Assembly (NCBI RefSeq): GCF_001632365.1
Contig: NW_024468547.1
Coordinates: 306,302-370,301, forward strand
Length of the DNA stretch: 64,000 nt
Direction: 5' to 3'
DNA from: Laetiporus sulphureus 93-53
Taxonomy: Eukaryota; Basidiomycota; Agaricomycetes; Polyporales; Laetiporaceae
In this document: piece after piece, positions 46,296 through 58,005 of the stretch
Position numbering within the stretch: the stretch's first letter is position 1
Layout: each line of letters starts with the position of its first letter
Position numbers and translations under genes: made by a program
The notes under the pieces: model-generated
Told to the model about the DNA's origin: nothing
The model's database searches: none
Seen by the model: the letters and a program-made list of their open reading frames with translations, nothing else

Positions 46296-49200
46296 GATGG
46301 CAAGGTGGTGGCTTCAAGGGAATGAAGTGTTCGGCAGGGTATGCATCGGTAGAAAGTGTATGATTAAAATGTTTTGAAGAGGGTAGCTTTGGATATGGAG
46401 CTTACACCGATTGCGTCTTGAAACGATACACGCATGGACCACTGGACAAGTCAGAACTGACTGCGCTGTCTTAGCTAGAGCATATGCTCATGTCCAACGT
46501 CAGAAGGTAGCAATGAACAGGTCATTACGCACTCGGTGACGAGACCCGAGTGTCTCTCCGGCTTTCATCCTTCTCGCAGCACGGCAGATGGCGGATTTGC
46601 ATCCGGAAGGTGGCCTCTTGATACCGTATTGCAAAACTCGAAAGAACACACGGCCCTCAATTGCAGCGCTTCACGTGCTTAGAGAAGTCTCCAAAACGCA
46701 TAATAGAAGACATTCGTTCTCGCTTTGCGATCTCATGAACAACCTACGTTAATGACATCAGTGTCCATTGTCGGAGTTGTTCCAGCTGTAGACGCATAGG
46801 GCAGGCTCTGGGACGCCACATCATATGCTAATCTAACCTCCTCCGTGTGCCAAGACTTCCAACTCATTGATGATTGGATTTGAGTCAATAGACGCCCGAT
46901 CGACCAACTAAAGCGGAGGCTGTACGCCCTTGACAGGGTCCGTTTCATTGAAGATCATCTGTAAGCATGGGTCCTTGTTGACCGCTTGTGATGACACTGC
47001 GCAATCGGCATCCAGGGACAACATGTGGGGGATTTCGAAATTGATCTCGGAAGGAGAGCGCTGATTACGTGGCAGGACTAGTGGTGAACAAATTAGCTTC
47101 GATGAGCGAAGTGCATGCAGACACCATATAGAAGAGACGACCCCAGCGAGAGGGGAGGAAGTCGGTACGACGAGAGTCTCGTTGATGCCGATTCTAACTT
47201 GTCCTACTCAAAGGAGTGAGATATGATATGAAGAAACAAGAATAGATCGCACCTCCCGATGGAGACGATGCTGCGCATGTCGACAAAAGTGGATCAGCTG
47301 CAAAAGTCATACCTGCGACAATCAAGTAGATCTATTGTCAGCGAATTCATCCTATGGAGTATCAAGATGTGAAGAACGATGACGTGGATTTAAGGATGAA
47401 AAAAAAGGTCCAACGTGACCATGCGCAGCATAATTCCTGGGAAGGGATATAGCTGACAGAAGGCCCGCTGGCACGCGAATCAACCTTCCGACGGCATGTA
47501 TATAGTGTGCCGCCGCCTTGGTAGGCTCTAGGAAGCCAAAACCTAATTAGATTACCTTAATTATCAAATTGCATTCGGTTGCTGGAGATCATTAGTGCAC
47601 GTTGGGATGTGCGATGTAGATTGACCATACGCTGCATCTCTTCATCCTAATCATGGTCGCTCCCAGGTAGCCCTACTGCTAGAGCAACAGAATCAGCCTA
47701 GCAGGAGACATAGTCGGGCTCGCGTAGTGTCATTGATGAGCAATGAATGACTTTGATACGATTAAAAAGCTGTTTTGAAGAAAAAGGCATCGCTGGATTA
47801 ATTCAAGTTCGAGTCCGCGGCTGGGCCTGAGTGATGAATCGATGATGGTGGCACCATGTGGTCACAGTCAGTCACAGCCTCGACGTTCATGTCACGCCGG
47901 CGGGGATCACAGCGCAGAGCGCCTCAGAACGCGCCCTCCTTGTCGTCCATGTCGTCCACCATTGTCACCCCTCCAGTCATTGCGTGTGCACTGTAAGTCC
48001 TTCGAGTTTCTGCGCACTCTTTGAAGCTGAAGCTGAAGCCTCAAAGCTTGCAGTCTCGATGTCTCAATCTGCACTCCAGCTGCTGGGCCGGGAAGCTCAC
48101 TTCGCATTGTTTAGCAAAGTGCAACAGTGTCCTCATATCTCTCTACAATCGCCCACTCTGCCGTGTACATATTCGCCTAAGATAGCTTGTATAGTGGCCA
48201 TTATTTTGACCTGTCGACAAGCGTGCCTCGACGCAGCTCGAAATCTTCGCGAACGCGATGACAGGCCTTGGTCTGTTCGTCAACTTGTTCCACTCGCTTT
48301 GCGTTTCCCACAGCTGCCAGTCAAGTTCCCCGTCCTATCTCAAGGCCAGAAATATCATTTTCGGGTAATACTTCTAGCGATATACGCGGTATTATTGGAG
48401 AGCGAGTGGCCCTCAATGTGGACATGTTAAGCCACTGGGCAGACTTTCCCGAAGGATGGACTTCTGGTGAGTAACTGTATAAATGTGTGCCTGCTGCGGA
48501 AGGCTGAGTCTTTAACTACTTTCCAGCGGATCAGGGCAATCCCGTATTCCGTGGCAGACAGCATACCAGACCACGTGAGGACAGCATCCTTCAAACGTTG
48601 GCGAGGAGTAGATGCAGAACACGGCTGAATTGAACATGCATCTCCACGAGCCCGGTGAGTGGTGCTTCCCGTTGGGCTGTATCCACTCTGCACCGCATCC
48701 TGGCTGGAGTGCATAACAAGACAAGCAACGTGCATTCTTGGCATTACTTCCATTGTCTGTGGGACACCTTTGAGGGACAACCCGGACGTGATCAACACCG
48801 ACTCGCGGCTTCTGTATTCGATCGAATGGAAAGGGGAACGATCGCGCATGCTGACTGAAAATTTGTATTAGGGCCCTGGATCGCGACATTGAAGTACATG
48901 ATGTTGGCATAACTGATGATTCGCGCAGGAAGCCTTACACACCAGCTGATCCAGTTTACTGCTCATTGAGCGCGTCTGGACCGTCATACATTTCTCGAGC
49001 GCGGAGGCTGGTGCCTCGCCTTGCCGCCTATCACTGGACGTGGAAAGGGAAAAGTTCCTATGAATGGTCTGCTAAACATTGCTGCGAGATATTGACTGTG
49101 CGAACGCTTGGGTCGTCGAATGATCGGAAAGGCAGGTAAGTTTAGATCCGACATCGCCGTTTTACATGGAAGTTGATGCATTGCGGTGAAGCTGGCAGAT

Positions 49201-49807
49201 GGGGCGTGATGGCTGTTCCCTCCTACAGCCACCTCGTACGTGTTCTATCTTCTACTCGTCGACTAACGCCGCACTGTCAACGCTGGTGCATGCATGGATC
49301 GCTAATAGTCTATGCGGTTCTACCTCAGGACACAATTCTTCTTCCGCTCAAGGGATAGGCGTCGATGCCAACATGGGAACTGCCTTCTTTGTTTAATCAT
49401 GACAATGAAACGTCACAATGATGATATATCAGTGGTGTCGGCGGTCTATCCTCGGGTGCTCGGCTGTTTGAACGCTCACAGGACAGTCCGATCCACGAAC
49501 AGTGTCCTTGTATTCTATATTCAATTCAATGCGCCGGCCATACTCGGATCCATATCTTATTCTGTTCTCATCGGTATTCGCTATCAGATGCAGGTGCCGA
49601 AAAGTACTTCTCACCCCCTCCCCCCCCCCCAAATGTTCCATATTCAGGGCGCGATCGTCCAGGGCGCTCTGTCTATTGGGTGCTTCGAGAATCAATTCCC
49701 ATAGCTACACGCAACTATCTGCCAAGGATAGAGAAGGAGGGGTTGCCATACGGCCCAACACTGAACAGAGTTCTCGAGGAACATCAGAATGCGTTTGTAT
49801 AGATAGA
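46296..49807. other. Long intergenic region between G1 copies 3 and 4
   Basis: About 3.5 kb. Frames on both strands (for example 47858–48430 plus, 48849–48427 minus) lack recognisable domains or splice logic. A C-tract (ten Cs) lies at 49621–49630. No gene is supported. Confidence 0.4.
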
Positions 49808-49814
49808 TATAAAG
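49808..49814 (+). promoter_or_regulatory. TATA box, G1 peptidase copy 4
   Basis: TATAAAG 96 bp before the ATG at 49904; leader pattern 'ggtctctt … cgcgtcctcgca' follows. Confidence 0.65.
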
Positions 49815-49903
49815 GCCTTGTGGAAGAGCTGTAGCATCCAGGTCTCTTGGCCGAACCACTCCCTTCTACCTCGCGTCCTCGCATCCTCCGAACGTTTGTC
49901 AAC

Positions 49904-50823
49904 ATGCTCATTGTCTCACTCTTAACCGGCGCGCTCTTCGCCACCGCCGTATTCGCTCGCCCCAAGGGCACTGACCTGGCTGGCCGGATTGCGCGTCGTC
50001 GCGAAGGCTCACACTTCTCGCATCCCATTGCTCCGGTCATAGCTGGCGAAAACAGACCGAGTACAGATACGCGCAATGTTCTGTACAGCTCCAACTGGGC
50101 TGGTGCTGCATACGAAGAATCCGATGTTCGTGCTGCATATCTCGAGCCCGATGGACAGTGTGGTTGATGCTGCTTATTTCAGGGCTATTTCACGGCGGTC
50201 ACCGGCACCTTCACTGTCCCGACGCCTAGCGCTCCCAGTGGCGGCAGTGGCGGCTCGTACTCTGCATCTGCATGGGTCGGCATTGATGGCTACACGTGCG
50301 ATAACGCCATCCTGCAGACCGGCGTCGACTTCACCATTGACAATGGAGAGACGTCGTACGATGGTATGTGGATAGCGTGGATCCCATCAGGTGGTTTCTG
50401 ATCAGCCACACTATCCACACAGCCTGGTATGAGTGGTACCCTGATTACGCATACGACTTCTCGGGCATCACCATCTCCGCGGGCGACTCGATCCGCGTGA
50501 CCGTAACGGCGAGCAGCACGACGTCGGGCACGGCGGTCGTCGAGAACCTGTCGACGGGGCAGACGGTGACTGAGGACCTGACTTCATCGTACGCGCTGTG
50601 CGAGGAGAACGCGGAATGGATCGTCGAGGACTATGAGGAGAACGGCTCGCTCGTGCCCTTCGCGGACTTTGGCACTGTCACATTTACGAGCGCGACTGCG
50701 ACAACGTCCAGCGGAGGGTCGGTCGACCCGGCAGATGCGTCGATCATCGATATCGAGCAGAACAATCAAGTGTTGACTTCCGTGACGGTGAGCTCCTCGG
50801 AGGTCGTAGTGACCTACGAGTGA
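49904..50823 (+). CDS. G1 (eqolisin) glutamic endopeptidase, copy 4
   Basis: Exons 49904–50125, 50183–50363, 50423–50823; 267 aa. The first donor is GTTCGT instead of the GTACGT/GTATGT of other copies. Signal peptide VSLLTGALFATAVFA, then GRIARRR, a slightly longer propeptide (AGENRPSTDTRN) and LYSSNWAGAAY. Catalytic Gln (AILQTGVDF) and Glu (AEWIVEDYEE) are intact. 'DGYTCDN' replaces the usual DGDTC near the active-site Gln, a change of a conserved Asp to Tyr worth noting. Secreted acid endopeptidase, possibly with altered activity. Confidence 0.9.
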
Positions 50824-51726
50824 GAGAAGTGGGGAGATATTCGGACAGGGTCGGCTTGTTTTCTTCGTGTCCATGAGGACATTGTCAGGCTCCATGCGCC
50901 TTTATTGAATGATGAAGCTGTCGAGGTTAATACTTAGATATACCCTGCTGGCGACTTGATTGTTCCTAGCTCTTTAAGACATCTATCTGTCTGATGGCGC
51001 AGATGCGATGTCTAATATCGCAGAGCGACTGTCCGTGCGTCATCATTTGGACTAAGTTCTCTCGGTCCATTACGAGGACGTATTTGATCTCTGATGTAGG
51101 GAACTCGCTGCGAACGCTAGTCCCGCGGCAATTGGTGCGAAGTGAGTTGAGGAAACGTTTGCGGAGCAGGAAGGTAGAGGAAGGTGCTTGGAAAAGAAAT
51201 CGTCACATTTTGAGTTGCGAATACATGATAATGTGTCGGAGGAGTTCAGTTGAGGGAAGCTCTCTAGGTCTTGGGACAGAATCAGGTGATTATCATTCTA
51301 CGTGATGCGATGTGGTACGGATGAGCCCATGAGTTGTATCACACGACATACTGTACATCGATCATGTCCACACAAAATCGGTATTGATCAGGAGGTACAA
51401 TGGGAACATATGGCGCACCAACAGCCATTTTTGACAGTCCGCAGCTGAAGCTTGTCATCGGATGTTTGATCTGCAGGAACGTGATATTTCCATTTATTGA
51501 TCGCGTCGCCCTCGTCTTTATGCTGTCACCTGTGGAGATCGGCAAAATGCGCAACTTGGTTCAATGGATGTCTTGAAGTTTGGCGCTATGTCTAGACGTT
51601 TACGGGCCATCTATCTGCGTCTCATTTTTGCACATGGCTGAACCAAAAACCTTCTCGCACATACTCTCGAAGAAGGTCGATGTGAATCGATTGAATACGT
51701 TCGTCTGGTCCACTTCTATACCTCGG
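50824..51726. other. Intergenic
   Basis: About 0.9 kb between G1 copy 4 and the HNH-like gene. No coding frame supported, though part may be 5' sequence of the HNH gene, whose start is uncertain. Confidence 0.4.
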
Positions 51727-53061
51727 ATGGCAGTTGGTACGTTTCCAAAGTTCATGAACATTAGGGCAACAGATCAAGTGACTCAAGAAACTTGCCCCTT
51801 ACCACAGCTCTAAATCTGCATCGTCGCTCACATGTCACCTCACGTACTCTCTATCGTTGGCTCCCGCTGATCGCTGAGTATTGCGTGTGGAACCACGACT
51901 ATCGACTCTATCCGGTAGAGGTTAGGCCTCATGAAGACTTTCTCCGGTACGAAGTCAAAATCAATGGAGATGAGATACCTCCGGAATCCGATTATCTAAT
52001 TAGTCCTGGTGACTATGGCATCTTCAAACCCGGTACGATGCATACCATCACTTCTGGCTAGTAAAAATATTATATCGACTGATCTCTGATAGGAAAAACA
52101 CCTGTCGACCCCCCAATTGATACACGGTCTGTTCCATCATTCCTGTACATCGTGAATGATGTACTTCGCCGCAAATATGCTACTGTGCTACACATCTTGT
52201 CTGTAATGCATTCAGATACTGACTCACAGTACTCAAAGGTTGATGACATACTCTACAATGGCTTCGAGAAGGGCGTACGCGCTCGCGATCCACGATGCAT
52301 CATTACAGGAAAAACAGATGGAGATCTGGAGGCGACGTGGATTGTGCCTCCTCTCGAGTTTCTTTTCATCTATGTATGAAGCCATACGACGTTCCAACTG
52401 ATCTACGGTTTCTGATTGTACGATGCTTCCACTGCACATTATAGCGAGAAGACCGCGACGACTCGCTGAATCTGGAATTTCCTCTCATGCCAGGCCCCAA
52501 CGGTATGCTCGATATCAAGCCACTTCAGTCGGTCCGGAACGGTCTACTCATGCATCCGGAGCTTGCAAGACTCTTCGAAGACAACTCATTCTCGATCGAT
52601 ATCGATGTACGTCTTCAATAGCTGTATTTCCTGTACCGAAGCACCCAATGTGCACGACCTCTTCTTAATAACAGGACAACTACCGTATCGTCTTTTTCAA
52701 AGATCCCTCTGACCTCCTGCCAACCGAGCTTCTGGACTTGATCCCCACCCACTGCTACATCGCCAACGGCACTGATGGCCATCTTCCAAGTACGTATCTG
52801 CTGCGGAAGCATTTTATTATGTCTCTCCGCGTCAACTGCTGTGGGGCAGATCTTCGGTGTGAACTCACTTTGTACGATTTGCGCGAGTTTTTCGACTGGC
52901 TGGATGAGAGAGGGTACCAGTCTGATGCGATCGACCCACACTGGGAGTCGAATGTGGGCGCGTATTGGGTCGCTTGGCAGAGCATGTGTAAACGGTGCGT
53001 AGATGATTTTTCGATGTTGCCGTTCAAGCTGAGCTGTGCATTGCAGTCTGCAGATGATTGA
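51727..53061 (+). CDS. Degenerate HNH-nuclease-domain protein
   Basis: Proposed exons: 51727–51736, 51808–52032, 52093–52373, 52445–52606, 52675 onward. Splicing gives CVWNHDYRLYPVEVRPHEDF, LISPGDYGIFKPG, then an HNH_2-type region: RARDPRCIITGKTDGDLEA, TWIVPPLEF, LQSVRNGLLMHPELARLFED, FSIDIDDNYRIVFFKDP. Basidiomycete genomes carry many such proteins of unknown role. In active HNH domains a His stands where Trp stands in 'ATWIVP', and another His is usual where Ala stands in 'ELARLF', so nuclease activity is doubtful. A further intron may start at GTACGT near 52792 (48–72 bp, in frame). The first exon, of only 10 nt, and the 3' end are uncertain. Confidence 0.65.
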
Positions 53062-54679
53062 TGGCACTTCAGTACCTCAGGAAGCTTAGGAAGGCTGCCT
53101 CACCGTTACCCATCCTCAATAGTCTGTTGTCCTGACCCATCCCCATCGAGTTAGTATTGTAGCCATCTAATAAGACCGTGACCCTTCAACATTTCCACTC
53201 AAGATCTCCATGAATACATAGCACTGCTAGCGTACTGTTGACATGTGGTATGTACCTGGCATGCCTTGAGTCTTACCGGTGACTGAAATGATCTCCATAA
53301 CGAAATCAGATGTTATTACCAGGCTGTCTTATCTTTCGTCCCCGTCGATCTCAATAGGATGTGCTCTCGCAGTTCATATAAAAGCGTCGTCCCGGTGGTT
53401 GACAAATAGCGCTTGTGGATGACTCTAGTACGCCACTTCAAAATCATAAATCTAACTATGGCGAAAAGGGCTGAGGTTCTCGTCATAGAGAGCGAATCAT
53501 CCACACTCTGTCCAGGTCCAACCTGACGTGTGCCTCTGAATATGATCCCTCCTATGCCATTACGCAAAATCCATCAGTGATCTGTGCTCTGTGGACCTAC
53601 TTGTCTAACTTGAACACCTCGGTATAAGTGAGCAAAACATCAATTATAGCCTTATCTGCTCTGCATAAGCAGATTCAAGTACAGTTATAACAAATAGGTG
53701 GAGTTACTGAAGTAAAACTTGAATATGAATGAGCTGCGCACTACCATATTAGCACGGGGTTCTGACAAGTTGAGCGTAGCCAAAGATGCCAATGGATCTC
53801 GACGTTCTCTACTACTCTAGCGAATGATTTGATGCTACTACCACGGTGTTACGGGGCCTCATCGGAGCTCCTTATCCTACGACTTCATCGTTGGGTCTCA
53901 AGTCTTCAAATCAGCGACACTCTACGAGCACGATATGAGTCTGTCATAACGGACCTGACACCAGGCACTCGGTTCCACCGCATCGCTCAAGCAGCCAGAA
54001 GACAGACTTTTTTCAGTGTCGGAGTCCTGATATTTCTTCGTGTGGGTCTTCTGCATTACATGCAGAAGACCTAAAACCTAATCCTAGCAGAACCATGTCA
54101 AAGATGGAGCTTTGGCACAATGTAGACTTGAACGCCACACCGAACGTTGTTGTGCGAAGCCAATGAATACAGAGTACAGGTGATGTCCTGATCTGGAGGA
54201 CACCGAGGGGATTCGTGTTCAAGATGTACACGTAAATGCTTATAATAATCTTCGCAGGTTCGGCCGCAGCCAAATTCCGACGGCGAGAGTTCCGGGGCCA
54301 CAGATATGACCAGTTATCGTATGGGGATTCGCCGGTTCTCATGTGGCCAGCATCGCTAGCCATACAGGCCACAGAATTACAGTGGACGAGCTTCATGCCA
54401 GGGCCTACATCATTTGCACAGCAGGTGGCCTTCACGGCGATCCATGGATTCGCGGAGTAGAGGCCATTAAAGCGTCAAGGCTCGAAGATGATTTGCCCTC
54501 GGCCCGTGAACGGCCACATCTGAATAGTCACGATACGAAGTGGTTCTTCCTCCACAAAACGTTCGGCCACGACAGGAGGGCCATTAATTTCCGCAGCCTA
54601 GGCAAGCCAGAGCTCCATTGAATACTTCGGCCACTCCGTAATTTCTACAGGAGCATGCCCACCCATGCTAAATAATCTG
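53062..54679. other. Intergenic
   Basis: About 1.6 kb; no supported gene. A minus frame at 53567–53316 (TSALFAIVRFMILKWR) is coding-like for a short stretch but has no context. A short palindrome 'tctgctctgcataagcaga' lies near 53655. Confidence 0.4.
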
Positions 54680-54685
54680 TATAAG
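54680..54685 (+). promoter_or_regulatory. TATA box of zinc-finger paralog B
   Basis: TATAAG 120 bp before ATG 54800. It lies inside the longer frame that opens at 54665, which argues that 54800, not 54665, is the start. Confidence 0.5.
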
Positions 54686-54799
54686 AGCCCCTGTGGTCGT
54701 CTACTCCGCCGGCCTACCGCTCTGGGTCAAGACTCACTAGTCCAGGTGCTCGTCGCCCTTCGGCCACCATACGTCCGCTCCACCGCATACCTACCAAAA

Positions 54800-56390
54800 A
54801 TGTCCTACCCTTCAACTCCCAACGACGACCAATTCCGCGACATCATCGAGTATCTACGGAATGCGGAGCGCTTGCAGCTACCTGAGTACTTCCCAGCTAG
54901 CTGGTCCTCTTTGGAGAGCATGATTATTCCTTCACCAATTACTATCGCTGATGTTCCTGCCACCCGAGCAAGCGCCCTCGAACGTGCGCAAGACGCCTTG
55001 AATTCGTTCCCTCCGACACTGCAACGATCAAGGTGGCTGGAACATTCTTCTCTTATAGAGCAGGCCCGCGCGATTTCCATGCGCACGATCCGCATTTGCC
55101 GTGGATCCCGGCTGGACGGCTCAAACCTCCAACCATTTTCGCAGGCTTCCGACAGCCGTGCCGCTCTTCCCTCTTCGCTCGAACTCGACCGGATCCAGCG
55201 CCAGCAGTCGATGTATATGTTCAGCGAGAACATACACCGGCGGCCCTCTGCGTCTCTGATGTCGGCGGCGAGCCGTGGGCCACAGCGAGGACCAGCTCTT
55301 GTGGCAACATACACCGGACCCGAGGCCAGAACCGCAAGGCCGCCAGCTTGGACAGTCCTCCCGCTCGTCCCGTCGTGGGGCGCCCGGAACGCCTCTGGCT
55401 GCCGCCACGCAATGCCGCTTGTACCATCCGGAAACGTCGCGATACTCCCGGCGGCGGTGTACGGAGTGGTGGTTCCGTCCAATCGTTCGGTGGCACCCCT
55501 CGCGCCTTGCGTGCACAACGTAGCGTCTCTCCTGCCGCAGACGGGCAATGTGGCACCGCGCGCGGTGGCGCAGAGCTCTCGATGCTCCAACGCCGACGAC
55601 AGTGGGGATGCTACTTTGATGGCGGCGTCGTCGGCTCGTGCGTCTCTCGTGTCAACGACCGGCTGTGCGGCGCCTGCGGCGCATTTGAAGGATGCGGCAT
55701 GCACTACACAGGAATCAACGCCAGCGGAGGAGGACGAATCGCCACCGTCGTCGCCAGAGCTGCCCCTGCGGACGATCGTGCGAAGCACCAAGGTCGGGAC
55801 CGATAAGGATAAGGGTAACGTTCGCAATCTGCCGATAGCGTCGCATATCGACACGGCTCAAAAGTCGCCCAAGCAACTGGTCGGACAGGCACATAGTTCT
55901 CGGCTCGGGAAGGTCAAGCGGGTAGAGCCGATCAAGGTCTATAAGTGGCAGAAGGAAGGCAGGACGCCTGTAAGTGTCCCATTTTTTTGCTCTTACCCAC
56001 CATTATGTGTTCTCTCTTATTAACCTGGGTGAGTCTATAGTATTATTGTGCACTCTGCCACGAGAGCATGTCGCCAGATTGCAAGACGACGCAGCGACAC
56101 AGGCGATCGGAGAAGCACATGATCCGGTTGGCCTGCAGGAAGGGCCGCTCGCCCACGTCGTCAAGTGCATCTCAGATGGACCCAGACGAAGGGACATCCC
56201 AGGACCTTGAGCCACTGGTGTGTCCGTATTGCAAGATAGAGTGAGCTCGTCGATACTTTGGTGTCATGATCGGGGCAACTGACCTGGTCAAAGGTTCAAG
56301 TCGAACCGTGATGACTCGTTGAGGCGCCATTTGAAGCTATGTGTGGCAGTGGAAGAGCGGGGGCACGAGGGTAAACGCGGGGAATGTTAA
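54800..56390 (+). CDS. Two-zinc-finger protein, paralog B
   Basis: Exons 54800–55969, 56041–56240, 56294–56390; 488 aa. N-terminal helical part (FRDIIEYLRNAERLQLPEYF; ASALERAQDALNSFPPTLQ; WLEHSSLIEQARAISMRT), a long Ala/Pro/Ser/Val-rich middle with degenerate repeats (PLVPS…NVA, PLAPC…NVA), then VEPIKVYKWQKEGRTP before the fingers. Finger 1: CALCHESMSPDCKTTQRH (C2H2, C-x2-C-x13-H-x5-H). Finger 2: CPYCKIEFKSNRDDSLRRH then LKLC (C2HC), completed only by splicing 56241–56293. The penultimate exon is 200 nt, as in paralog A. Probably nuclear and DNA-binding. Long antisense frames here (55854–54805) are shadows caused by high GC. Confidence 0.75.
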
Positions 56391-56885
56391 ACCTTTCGTA
56401 AATGTTGTTGTGGGTTCATGAGAGCATTAGAAGTTTATGTGTGACTTACACTTTAGATCCATCTCGGATTAATCGACATATTCCGTCGGCATCAATCAGT
56501 TCATCTTCTAAATCCGGAATTGTTTTTTTAATATCGCAGTGTACGTGTGGAGTAATGAAAATCAACGTGATTTGCAAGATGGTGCAGAATCAGGCGATGG
56601 TGACACTGGTGTTTCGTTTCCATGTCGAAATGAGAAATGGCACGCCGTACTTCATCGCGAAGTGAGTCAGGACGCAAGAAGTACGAGCGGGGAACGGTAG
56701 TAGAGCAGATGATACATTACCGCCGTGGCAAGTACTCGTTCAACTTCAGAGCAAGCGCTCATGAAGCGCTCATAGCGCGCACGAGCACGTGGCGTTCAAG
56801 CAGAGGCAATATAAAGTTACTTATTTGGCTCACTTTGTTCACTTATTGTAGCTTGCCGCCACCAAATGCGTAGAGGGCTCACTTG

Positions 56886-57004
56886 CACATCGGGAGTTTT
56901 GTCATTTAATCCGGGACAAAAGTACTATTGTAGCGAATCTCATTGGTCAATTCAAATTTTGTCTGTACTTTTCTCCCGGATTAAATGACAAAACTCCCGA
57001 TGTG
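56886..57004. repeat. Near-perfect 39-bp inverted repeat (hairpin/MITE-like)
   Basis: Arms 56886–56924 and 56966–57004 are reverse complements with one mismatch in 39 bp; the spacer is 41 bp. The arms start CACATCGGGAGTTTTGTCAT. Both flanks carry 'tcacttg' close to the arm, a possible target duplication. It could be a young miniature transposon or a transcribed hairpin. Confidence 0.8.
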
Positions 57005-57568
57005 TTGGGTTCACTTGGGGGTTTTCCCACGCTTCACTCGTTCACTTGTAGCTTATTGTACCTCGCTACTCCTCACACCACTAGCTTCCTTGCTGCATCC
57101 TACCCTCCCTTGCCTCGCTGTCTGTTCCTCGTCATCCACCACAGCAGCAGACCCATCACGAGTGTGACACACACAGCCTTGAGGCAGCATTTACGTGCAT
57201 TGCCAGCTGTTCTCCGCTCTGTCACATTAGGACTTTCCATTACATCAAGCCGACATTGTACTGACCTATTACCTTGACTCATATGGTGGTCAACATTGTC
57301 TAACTGCATGGGATGCTGCGTGATTCACACCCAAGCTCCAGGATGCCCTTCTTGCCTATCGATGCAGCCTCAACACCTGCGCTGCTGAAATGCAAGTCAG
57401 TATTTCTTAAAATCTTTTCGTGATTGGCATCACACTTCATGAACGCATCCGGCCAATGCCAGGTCTCATGCGATATCTCATTGAGGTCCACATTCACCAG
57501 CAATGCTACCATATAGTGCAGTTTTGATTGGGTGCTGGTAACTCCATTTGCTTATGCTCTCGTGTACT

Positions 57569-57705
57569 GTCACTTATATTCACTTGCGCTCGCTTACACT
57601 CACTTGCACTCACTTATGCTCACTTATGCTCACTTATGTTCACTTATGCTTACGTATCATCACTTATGCTCACGTATTCTCACTGGACAGCATGTACGCT
57701 CACTT
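57569..57705 (+). repeat. Minisatellite, ~10-bp unit TCACTTATGC
   Basis: About a dozen degenerate units (tcacttatgc, tcacttgcac, ttcacttatg, tcacgtattc). It translates in one frame as a Leu/Thr/Tyr/Ser/His-repeating peptide, but I see no reason to call it coding. Confidence 0.7.
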
Positions 57706-58005
57706 ACAATTGTGTAGAGCCTGAACCATCACATATATCAAGCACTCATTCTGCTGTAGCACACCACGGAGACATGAACACACCAGCTCATTCAAGGCTT
57801 TTTTCGCTGGCACTTCTCACCATGCGGCAGCCCTTGTGGGGGTCGATACACCATCACCAGGCATGCACCACATCTACATCTTTGCAGTTATTGTGAACAT
57901 ACTCAAACACATTCTTGCATTCACGTGTCCTGCAGCCTGCATTTTATAGCTTCACGACAAGACTGTGTCTGTGTACATACAGTTTACAGATACAGTGATT
58001 GTCGA

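Larger units (their letters stand above)
56391..58005. other. Repeat-rich intergenic region
   Basis: About 1.6 kb without supported genes. It holds the hairpin element (56886–57004), a minisatellite (about 57569–57705), and repeated 'ttcactt…gtagctt' patches near 56837 and 57049. Confidence 0.5.

Noticed and set aside
47800..47835. tRNA-like 'gttcgagtcc' motif
   Set aside because: No pairing T stem, no A box at the right distance, no acceptor stem.
55033..55806. 257-codon second plus frame
   Set aside because: Overlaps the same exon in another frame; Arg/Cys/Trp-rich composition of a shadow frame.
54805..55854. 349-codon minus-strand frame
   Set aside because: Antisense to the GC-rich exon 1 of zinc-finger paralog B, which has splice support and known finger motifs; no family features.
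57528..57896. Leu/Thr/Ser/Tyr repeat peptide
   Set aside because: Frame produced by the 10-bp minisatellite; no start context or neighbours.
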